From: JAIPFM01 sp964494325
GTDB taxonomy: Bacteria; Planctomycetota; Phycisphaerae; Sedimentisphaerales; Anaerobacaceae
DNA: 64,000 nucleotides
NCBI GenBank assembly: GCA_964494325.1
Contig: CAZBTJ010000005.1
Span: 12,844 to 76,843 of the forward strand
Direction: 5' to 3'
In this document: positions 54,509-61,521 of the stretch, piece after piece
How positions within the stretch are numbered: the first letter of the stretch is position 1
How the letters are laid out: each line of letters opens with the position of its first letter
Notes under the pieces: model-generated
Told to the model about the DNA's origin: nothing
The model's input: the letters and a program-made list of their open reading frames with translations, nothing else
Database searches by the model: none
Made by a program: the position numbers and the translations under genes

Positions 54509-55423
54509 GTGAAATTGTTGGCCTTTGGTGAAATACTCTGGGATATCGTGGGTGAGACCAAACACTTGGGGGGCGCGCCGTTTAATCTGGCTGCCCATGC
54601 GGCCCGATGTGGTTGCGAGGCCACAATTCTTTCCCGCCTTGGCCAGGATATGCTTGGGGAAGAGGCCCTGGCTGCTGTGATACACAGTGCTGTTCATGAT
54701 GTACTGATCCAGCGTGATACAGACCATCCCACCGGCACTGTTGAGGTGACGGTTTCAGAGGATGGGCAGCCAAGCTATCAAATTCACGAGTCTGTGGCGT
54801 ATGACTACATTGAGCTGTCGCAGTCTGTGCTTGACAGTATTCTTGCTCAATCTTTTGACGTGTTTTGTTTTGGAACCCTGGCTCAGCGTGCGCCAGTTTC
54901 CCAGAAGTCTCTGGCCAGGGTGTTAAAGGGGATTCGTGGTACGTCCGCGCAGGTTTTTTGCGATGTGAACTTGCGCCAGCACTATTATCAGCAGGATCTG
55001 TTGGAGGTGTCGCTGGCAGTCTCCGATATTGTCAAGTTGAATGAGGACGAGGCTGCCGTGCTGGGGGGCCTCTTGTACAAAGACTCGGATTTGGCCCGGC
55101 CAGTCCTGTGCAAACAATTATCGCGGGATCTGGATATTGATATTGTACTTGTGACGCTCGGCGCGGAAGGTGTGGGTGTCTATTCCGACGGGCAGTATCA
55201 TACCGTGGCTGGATGTCCCGTCCAGGTGGCCGATACCATTGGGGCTGGAGATGCCTTTTCTGCGGTGTTTTTATACAGCTTGTTTTACGGACATGATCCT
55301 GTGCAAGCGGCAAGTTTGGCCAATCAGGTCGGGGCCTATGTGGCTTCAAAACGCGGAGCACTGCCTCCATACAACGAGGCAATCAAGACATGCTTGGCAG
55401 AAAAGATTAACAACCTAAGGTAA
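54509..55423 (+). CDS. PfkB-family carbohydrate kinase (fructokinase-like)
   Basis: 304 residues. 'GEILWDIVGETKHLGGAPFNLAAHAARCG' covers the N-terminal substrate loop, 'VKLNEDEAAVLGG' is near residues 176-188 and 'DTIGAGDAFSAVFL' holds the catalytic aspartate and anion hole near 241-255. Among ribokinase-family enzymes this fits fructokinases best. The start is GTG with GAGGTGG upstream. It heads a three-gene group with a secreted glycosidase-like protein, suggesting phosphorylation of a sugar released from a glycan; specificity is not proven. Confidence 0.88.
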   Translation: MKLLAFGEILWDIVGETKHLGGAPFNLAAHAARCGCEATILSRLGQDMLGEEALAAVIHSAVHDVLIQRDTDHPTGTVEVTVSEDGQPSYQIHESVAYDYIELSQSVLDSILAQSFDVFCFGTLAQRAPVSQKSLARVLKGIRGTSAQVFCDVNLRQHYYQQDLLEVSLAVSDIVKLNEDEAAVLGGLLYKDSDLARPVLCKQLSRDLDIDIVLVTLGAEGVGVYSDGQYHTVAGCPVQVADTIGAGDAFSAVFLYSLFYGHDPVQAASLANQVGAYVASKRGALPPYNEAIKTCLAEKINNLR

Positions 55424-55439
55424 GTGGAGTATCGATACC

Positions 55440-56795
55440 ATGAAATTAAAAAGAGCCATGGCAATCATGACAGTGATCAATGGTGTTTTATTCTGCGGAG
55501 GCATGCATGCCACGGCCTCTGAATCAGTCGCTCATGTTTCATCAGACCCTGCCCTGGCACGGTCAATTCTGGCTGACAAGGATTTGCCCGAGGTGTTGGA
55601 GCGAGCCAAGGCGATTCTGAGGAGCGGTTTGAACGCCGGTAGTGGATATGCCGAGGTTTGGATTCGCGATTTGAACACGTTTATTGAGTTGGCCTTGGAC
55701 GTGGGCGATCAAAAGAAGATCCGCGAGTCTCTGCTGGTCTTTTTTCACTTCCAAGGTGAAGATGGCAACATCATTGATGGGTACGTACCCACGTCGCAGG
55801 CAAAAGTCGGGTATAAATATATTGAGGCCAAGAGTAGACCCCAATTCAAGGGGCACAAAAACACAGTTGAAACAGACCAGGAAACATCGTTGATTCAGGC
55901 CCTGTACAAATATGTCCAGGACACGGGGGATCGTGCCATTTTGAGTGAGCCCATTAATGGAGCCACGGTGTCTGACCGATTGGAGCGAGCTCTGACCTTT
56001 CTGTTGGAACATCGCTTCAACAAAAAATATGGGTTGATCTGGGGGGCCACAACCGTGGACTGGGGCGATGTACAGCCTGAACATTCATGGGGTGTTGAAT
56101 TGGATGAAAACAGTCACCTGACTGTGGATATCTATGACAATGCCATGTTGATTATTGCGATTAACAACTATCTTGATCTCCTTGGAGACGACCCCGTCAA
56201 GGCCTCCAAGTGGAAGGCGACCAGGCAGCGCATTTACACGAATGTGCGAACGCACCTGTGGGATGCTGATTTGCACAAATTTCGCCCACACCTCTATATT
56301 GACGACTCTCCCTTTGGTGTTGATTTCGATGAAACCCGCATTTACTACCATGGTGGAACAGCCATCGCCATTGAGGCGGGCATACTGACCAAGATAGAAA
56401 TCGGACAGACGCTTCGTGATATGATCAACAACAAACAGTTCTCTGGTGCCGCATCCATTGGCTTGACCATCTATCCCCCGTACCCTCAAGGCTTTTTCAA
56501 GAATAAAGGCATGGGGCCGTTTTCGTACCAGAACGGGGGTGACTGGACCTGGTTTGGTGGACGCATGATTCAGCAACTCATTGTCAATGGATACGTGGAA
56601 GAGGCCTATCAGGAGCTTCGTCCCATGGTGGAACGTGTCATCAAGAATGAGGGCTTTTTTGAATGGTATACAGTGACCAATGAACCCAAGGGCTCAGGGA
56701 CCTTTCGAGGGTCCGCTGGTGTATTGGGGCGAGCCATTGAATTGTTGCTGGCCTGGGCTGACTCAAAGAGTGAACTTGTTGGTAAAGGGTTCTGA
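55440..56795 (+). CDS. Secreted alpha/alpha-barrel glycosidase-like protein
   Basis: 451 residues with a signal peptide (about 1-27). The mature part has helical hairpins with aromatic/acid-rich loops such as 'GYAEVWIRDLNTFIELALDVGD' near 66-87, 'LIWGATTVDWGDVQPEHSW' near 200-218, and 'YQNGGDWTWFGGRMIQQLI' near 363-381, as in six-hairpin glycosidases. Which hydrolase family it belongs to cannot be told by eye; the acidic residues in 'IRDL' and 'GDWTW' are candidates for catalysis. It probably acts on an oligosaccharide outside the cytoplasm. 16 bases separate it from the kinase gene. Confidence 0.7.
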   Translation: MKLKRAMAIMTVINGVLFCGGMHATASESVAHVSSDPALARSILADKDLPEVLERAKAILRSGLNAGSGYAEVWIRDLNTFIELALDVGDQKKIRESLLVFFHFQGEDGNIIDGYVPTSQAKVGYKYIEAKSRPQFKGHKNTVETDQETSLIQALYKYVQDTGDRAILSEPINGATVSDRLERALTFLLEHRFNKKYGLIWGATTVDWGDVQPEHSWGVELDENSHLTVDIYDNAMLIIAINNYLDLLGDDPVKASKWKATRQRIYTNVRTHLWDADLHKFRPHLYIDDSPFGVDFDETRIYYHGGTAIAIEAGILTKIEIGQTLRDMINNKQFSGAASIGLTIYPPYPQGFFKNKGMGPFSYQNGGDWTWFGGRMIQQLIVNGYVEEAYQELRPMVERVIKNEGFFEWYTVTNEPKGSGTFRGSAGVLGRAIELLLAWADSKSELVGKGF

Positions 56796-56798
56796 GGT

Positions 56799-57950
56799 AT
56801 GGAAAAACGGTTTGTTCTAGTCTTTGTGGTAGCGTTCTTGCTGTACGTCCCCTGGGTCGTTGTAGCAGTCGAAGACACCACTGAAGAGGTGTGTCCCTGG
56901 GCAGGGGATCAGGAGGTAGCCCTCCTGCTCAAGACAGTCCGGGGTACGTATGACGTACCCGCTGTGGCCGGAGCCATTGTGACCAGTGAAGGCATGATGA
57001 CAATGGCAACCGTCGGTGTACGTAAGAGGGGGAGCAAAACGCCTGTGACACTCGACGACACCTGGCATTTGGGTTCGATTACAAAAGCCATGACTGCGAC
57101 CCTTGTTGCCAAATTAGTGGAGCAGGGGATCCTTGCATGGCATACCAGGATCGTGGATGTCTTTCCTGAATTGATGGATCAGTTCGATCCAAACCTGGGG
57201 GAGGTGACAGTGCTTCAATTGTTGTCTCACCGGTCGGGTTTGCCCAAAGATCTGGATCTTGACGCATACCGTGGTGCTTGTGTGCTGCAGGAAAGACTGC
57301 GTGCCGTCACAGTCGAGCTGGCAAAACCGCCAGCTACAGAGCCTGGCCAGGAGTATGTGTATTCCAATCTTGGCTATATTATTGCAGGCGCCATGATTGA
57401 AAAGTTGACCCACAAATCCTGGGAAGAGAATATGGTTGATCGGGTTTTTACCCCATTGGGAATGGATGACACCGGTTTCGGAGGTGTTGGGACACCCGGT
57501 TTTATTGATCAGCCATGGGGGCATACTGAGCAGGGCGATCCTGTGGAAGGCAATGGCCCTGATGTGGACAATCCCCCGGTCTTGGGACCCGCAGGGCGGG
57601 TTCATTGTCCGCTTCAGGATTGGGCTTGCTTCGTGGTCGACCAGCTTCGAGGGGCACGAGGGTGCTCTTCGTTGCTAAAGCCTTCGTCCTACACCACTCT
57701 GCAACGGCCGCATTTTGGGGGTGAGTATGCACTGGGATGGATAAAGACGGACCGGGATTGGGCCGGTGGGCTTGCTTTGCACCACACCGGATCAAATACG
57801 ATGAATTATGCCAACGTGTGGATTGCCCCCAAACGAGATTTTGCCGTGCTGGTATGTGTGAATCAAGGAGGAGACAGGGCATTCAAAGCGAGTGATGCCG
57901 CAGCCAGTGCCCTGATCGACACCCACAAAATTTTGCTGAGCGGAAAATAA
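56799..57950 (+). CDS. Class C beta-lactamase-related serine hydrolase
   Basis: 383 residues with a signal peptide (about 1-23). The serine penicilloyl-transferase fold motifs are Ser93 in 'SITK', Tyr188 in 'YSNLGY', and 'HHTGSNT' (His329) in place of the K-T-G. It may act as an esterase, D-aminopeptidase or carboxypeptidase rather than a true beta-lactamase. Starts 3 bases after the glycosidase-like gene, so the three genes form an operon. Confidence 0.88.
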   Translation: MEKRFVLVFVVAFLLYVPWVVVAVEDTTEEVCPWAGDQEVALLLKTVRGTYDVPAVAGAIVTSEGMMTMATVGVRKRGSKTPVTLDDTWHLGSITKAMTATLVAKLVEQGILAWHTRIVDVFPELMDQFDPNLGEVTVLQLLSHRSGLPKDLDLDAYRGACVLQERLRAVTVELAKPPATEPGQEYVYSNLGYIIAGAMIEKLTHKSWEENMVDRVFTPLGMDDTGFGGVGTPGFIDQPWGHTEQGDPVEGNGPDVDNPPVLGPAGRVHCPLQDWACFVVDQLRGARGCSSLLKPSSYTTLQRPHFGGEYALGWIKTDRDWAGGLALHHTGSNTMNYANVWIAPKRDFAVLVCVNQGGDRAFKASDAAASALIDTHKILLSGK

Positions 57951-58405
57951 TACCGTATCACCCTAGCCGAGCGATTTGCTTGACGCACTGTGCTATGGAT
58001 TACTGCCTCGTCAGTATTTTTCGTATTCTTTTTTGCCGGGACTCTTGCTGCCCTTCACGGCGTGACCCATAGGAATAAACCTTTCTTAGGCCCATATCCC
58101 ACATGATACGATTGTGATACCGATCGAGCTGTCGGCATGCATCAGGGAGAGCCGAAACCCAAAGTTTGTGAGTTTTTTCCTCAATACCGGGCCAATATCG
58201 CCGATTAAGCGATGTCAAATGTTGTCTTGGTCGCAATATGATTGTCGATTTCAGAGTATGTGGTTATAATGATAATGGCAGTACTTTTTTTGTCGCAAGG
58301 ATTGAAGGTGTAGTTTTTGAGGATGAGGACCGCAGAGGTCATTGGGGTCGGGGAGCAACTCACCAAAACTGGAACAGAATTTGGGTGCTTGAAGGAGATC
58401 GAACT
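57951..58405. other. Intergenic region with promoter for the prepilin-like gene
   Basis: 455 bases. A small minus-strand open frame at 58000-58236 shows no motif and no clear ribosome-binding site and is not called. The only supported element is the promoter at 58242-58270. About 130 bases of leader precede the ATG at 58406. Confidence 0.5.
58242..58270 (+). promoter_or_regulatory. Sigma70-type promoter of the first prepilin-like gene
   Basis: TTGTCG (58242-58247) and TATAAT (58265-58270) with a 17-base spacer; the -35 matches 4 of 6 and the -10 matches 6 of 6. Confidence 0.6.
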
Positions 58406-59239
58406 ATGACAGGGCTCACAACACGGCGTACAGCGTTCACTCTGATTGAACTACTTGTTGTCATTGCGATTATTGCTGTATTGATGGGCATATTAATGCC
58501 CGCCCTGGCGCAGGTCAAGGCGCAGGGACGCAGTGCTGTATGTCGTGCGAACGTACGAACCTGGGGCATGATCTGGCGAATGTACTCCGATGAACATGAT
58601 GGCAAGTTTGCTCCGGGGAACCGTGTCGGGTGGGCACGCGGAGATTGGGTATTGTCCTTGCGACAGTACTGGAAAGGAAAGGATCAGATTTTGTTGTGCC
58701 CCAGCGCCAAAAAACGTCTGATGACAAGCAGTGGATCAGACCAAGCCTATGGAGATGCGACACACTCCTACGTGCAGGGAGGGTATCAGGGCGAACCTCC
58801 AGAAGAGTGTAGTTATGGATATAATTTGTGGTTATTCACACTTCCTACTAACGTGAGCCAGCTGCAGGGTCGCCCGGCAAGCCTTCACTTTCGCACTATG
58901 TTTGCAAAAAACACGAGTAATGTGCCCCTTTTCCTGGACAGTATGTGGCGAGGCGGTGGCCCTTGGTATGGTCAAGAGAATGGCAGCTCAACCAATGCCA
59001 CATTTGCGGGCATACGTCCTCCGGATCGCAATGGACAGTGGATTAGTTATAACAACGAAATGATGCATTTTGCCATTGATCGACATAGTCACGGTGTGAA
59101 TGCTGCTTTTCTGGATGGGTCCGTTCGCCATGTGGGCCTCAAGGGACTGTGGAAGCTGAAATGGCACAAGAAGTTCAATGACAACGAAGGATATACAGGC
59201 GAATGGCCTACTTGGCTGGCCGGTTTTTCTGACAAATAG
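58406..59239 (+). CDS. Prepilin-like protein with H-X9-DG motif
   Basis: 277 residues. The N-terminus is a type IV prepilin leader and helix, 'RRTAFTLIELLVVIAIIAVL' (cleavage expected before F after the short positive leader), followed by a globular domain ending in the H-X9-DG motif in 'DRHSHGVNAAFLDGSVRHV' near residues 235-253. Proteins of this kind are expanded in Planctomycetota; most lack a known partner. Start 58406 has AAGGAG 9 bases upstream; the frame is open to 58238 but upstream residues are not leader-like. Function is unknown, probably a pseudopilin-like surface protein. Confidence 0.88.
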   Translation: MTGLTTRRTAFTLIELLVVIAIIAVLMGILMPALAQVKAQGRSAVCRANVRTWGMIWRMYSDEHDGKFAPGNRVGWARGDWVLSLRQYWKGKDQILLCPSAKKRLMTSSGSDQAYGDATHSYVQGGYQGEPPEECSYGYNLWLFTLPTNVSQLQGRPASLHFRTMFAKNTSNVPLFLDSMWRGGGPWYGQENGSSTNATFAGIRPPDRNGQWISYNNEMMHFAIDRHSHGVNAAFLDGSVRHVGLKGLWKLKWHKKFNDNEGYTGEWPTWLAGFSDK

Positions 59240-59255
59240 TGCCTGATAATCCACC

Positions 59256-60170
59256 ATGTTACGTTACGTTAGAATAAAGCAACAAGACTGTTACCCGCAG
59301 GCTCTGACCCTGAACTATGAGGGAAATCTGTATTATCCCCTTGTTCATCACACCACCATTGGCCAGGACCGTGCCATAGGCCAGGCTGAAACGTTTCGCC
59401 AGCACAAACATGATCTCTATCATATTGTGATCTACACGGACGGCCAAGGTGTGTGCCTTATCAACGGAACGCGAATTGACGCTGTGCCTGGGCTAGTGGT
59501 CCTGGTTTCGCCGGGACAGGGGCACGATTTTGTGACTCTGCGCGGGTCCACTGTTTATTCAGAGGTCACTTTTTCATTTGAGACAAAGACTGATCAGGTC
59601 TTGACTATGGGTTTTGAAAAGCTTCTACAGGTCTATATGGGTGTGCCCGTGCAGTTATCCGCCAATCATCTGGGCACCAAAGAGGCGAGTCATCAGCTGA
59701 GTTCCATCATCCTGCAATTGACTGATCACGCCAGTAGTGATGGACAAACCACTGATTACTATATCCAGCAGGACCTCTCTAAAATCCTCGATTGGATTGT
59801 CTGGTCCTGTACCTCGTTCAACGAGCCCACAACAAAGGCCGATACAAGACTGGTCAAGGTCAAACGCTTTTTGGAACGCAACTATGCCCAGTCTTTGACC
59901 ATTGATCAACTGGCTGACATGGCAGATCTTTCAAAAGGCTATCTGTTTCGAGCATTCCGGAAGGCCTATGGTCAGCCTCCTTTGGCTTATCAAAAGCAAC
60001 TTCGCATGGAAGCTGCCAAGACTTTCCTGCGATCCACTGCATTACGATGTCACGAGGTCAGCCTGCGTTGTGGATATGAAAACGTGCCGTTGTTTCACCG
60101 TATGTTTAAGATGACCACAGGCCTGACACCTGGCCAATATCGAAAACAGAGCCAGGGGGATCTGCCCTAG
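59256..60170 (+). CDS. AraC-family transcriptional regulator
   Basis: 304 residues with a cupin-like N-terminal ligand domain ('ETFRQHKHDLYHIVIYTDGQGVCLING' near 47-73) and a C-terminal double helix-turn-helix ('LVKVKRFLERNYAQSLTIDQLADMADLSKGYLFRAFRKAYG' region, then 'EVSLRCGYENVPLFHRMFKMTTGLTPGQYRKQ' near 265-297). It probably activates sugar-utilisation or surface genes nearby. It follows the prepilin-like gene by 16 bases and is convergent with the second prepilin-like gene. No ribosome-binding site stands out before the ATG. Confidence 0.9.
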   Translation: MLRYVRIKQQDCYPQALTLNYEGNLYYPLVHHTTIGQDRAIGQAETFRQHKHDLYHIVIYTDGQGVCLINGTRIDAVPGLVVLVSPGQGHDFVTLRGSTVYSEVTFSFETKTDQVLTMGFEKLLQVYMGVPVQLSANHLGTKEASHQLSSIILQLTDHASSDGQTTDYYIQQDLSKILDWIVWSCTSFNEPTTKADTRLVKVKRFLERNYAQSLTIDQLADMADLSKGYLFRAFRKAYGQPPLAYQKQLRMEAAKTFLRSTALRCHEVSLRCGYENVPLFHRMFKMTTGLTPGQYRKQSQGDLP

Positions 60171-60177
60171 TTAGAGT

Positions 60178-61005
60178 TTATCGTTGGTAAGCCCAACCCT
60201 TGGCCATATATTCAATATCCTCAGTTTGCCCTTCTTCAGCGGGTTGCTGGCCGTAGTTGCCTCCGCCTTGGTTTAATACTTTGTCTACCCGTTCGAGGGT
60301 AAATTTATTGGTCCAAACATGTTTTTCCGCGTGTCCGTCACAGAATCCCAAGACACTGCCTTTGTTGTGGTTCACTGCCATGGGACCCCACCACATCCAT
60401 TCCGATGACCCGGTATATTCCGGTGCGCCCATGACAAAGCGTCCACCCATGTTATAATTTCGCGTTTCCGCAGATTCAATGAAGTTGTATTTTGTGGAGG
60501 GTGATTTAATCTTGTCCAGTTTCTTGATCTGCGGATTCTCATTGTTCATCCAGCCATTGAGGCAGGCGGGTACGGCATAGGTGGTGAATACCTTGCTTTG
60601 GTCGTGCACGCTGACACGCATATTGTCCGCAGGGCAGTGGTAGATGTCTGCATCTCCCACATATTTGTATAGGAGGCCTGCTTTTATGCCCCTGATTTCA
60701 TCCTCGTCTTCTACCGCAGGTGTGACCTGCTGAGATGAGTACAGAGCCCCTTCCTCTGATCGAGGCGTGCCAATCCATCGATCGGTTTCGGCCATCAAAC
60801 CCGGCACTATCCGACCTTCATTATCGCCAGCATACATAAACCAGGCCATGGACAGGCTGCGGCAATTGGCCATACAGTTAATGGCAGCGGCCTGTTGCTT
60901 TACAGCACGCAAAGCTGGCATGAGAATCCCCATGAGCACTGCAATGATGGCTATGACCACGAGCAGCTCAATCAGAGTGAAGCCTGCTTTACTCTTTGTG
61001 TTCAT
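60178..61005 (-). CDS. Prepilin-like protein with H-X9-DG motif
   Basis: 275 residues. Leader and helix 'SKAGFTLIELLVVIAIIAVL', globular domain, and the motif in 'VNHNKGSVLGFCDGHAEKHV' near 221-240. The start at 61005 has AGGAG 7 bases upstream; 61041 would add residues before the leader. It is closely similar in its first 30 residues to the first prepilin-like protein but otherwise divergent, so the pair is not a recent duplication. It diverges from the large secreted protein gene across a region of repeated boxes. Confidence 0.88.
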   Translation of the reverse strand: MNTKSKAGFTLIELLVVIAIIAVLMGILMPALRAVKQQAAAINCMANCRSLSMAWFMYAGDNEGRIVPGLMAETDRWIGTPRSEEGALYSSQQVTPAVEDEDEIRGIKAGLLYKYVGDADIYHCPADNMRVSVHDQSKVFTTYAVPACLNGWMNNENPQIKKLDKIKSPSTKYNFIESAETRNYNMGGRFVMGAPEYTGSSEWMWWGPMAVNHNKGSVLGFCDGHAEKHVWTNKFTLERVDKVLNQGGGNYGQQPAEEGQTEDIEYMAKGWAYQR

Positions 61006-61148
61006 TCTAAATCTCCTAGATAAGATTAGAAATAGTGGCAACTAAAGACTGTTTGGTGTTAAAAAACAACTCAATATGGGGCCCTATAGGGTTTATTTTT
61101 GTCTACCAATATTATAATATAGTTTATTGATCGATTATTTAAATGATT

Positions 61149-61233
61149 AATAGTCACTAATTGCTGCACAATAATGACCTTATGTGGATTAAGCCTTCAA
61201 ATAGTCACTATTGAGCAACAAAAAGTGACTATT
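61149..61233. promoter_or_regulatory. Three operator-like boxes, candidate AraC-family binding sites
   Basis: AATAGTCACTA occurs at 61149-61159 and 61200-61210, 51 bases apart (near five helical turns), and its reverse complement TAGTGACTATT recurs with one mismatch at 61223-61233. The inverted copy lies just upstream of a possible -35 at 61244. A nearby AraC-family gene makes it a candidate binder. Confidence 0.6.
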
Positions 61234-61243
61234 ATCCATTTTT

Positions 61244-61272
61244 TTGCTTGGCTGAAGATACGATAATACAAT
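61244..61272 (+). promoter_or_regulatory. Possible promoter of the large secreted protein gene
   Basis: TTGCTT (61244-61249) and TACAAT (61267-61272), 17-base spacer. The -35 is poor (3 of 6), as expected for an activator-dependent promoter; the position downstream of the boxes supports this. Weak call. Confidence 0.35.
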
Positions 61273-61521
61273 AGGTGGTTGGTGTCCCCAATCGGCGATG
61301 GCTGCAATTTCTGGCCTTGAACACGAGGGGTTTTCAGTTGTCGCTCTTATCTGTCGATACGAGAGATTGACGGGTGGCCATCTGACATGGATGGCAAAAA
61401 AATAATGGATTTGGGTGTATCACAACGAAAAGATGTAAAAATGTACCGTATCAGGGCCATTGTTTCCTGAATAAAACACGAGAACGCTGTTCAATTAGTT
61501 TCAATTTTTTGGAGGAATTTC

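Larger units (their letters stand above)
61006..61521. other. Divergent control region between the prepilin-like gene and the large secreted protein gene
   Basis: 516 bases without an open frame of note. Holds three copies of a 9-11 base box (61149-61159, 61200-61210, 61223-61233 inverted), a possible promoter (61244-61272), and a 250-base leader before the ATG. AT-rich around 61080-61160. Confidence 0.6.

Noticed and set aside
58000..58236. 78-codon minus-strand frame
   Set aside because: Basic, low-complexity composition, no motif and no convincing start signal.
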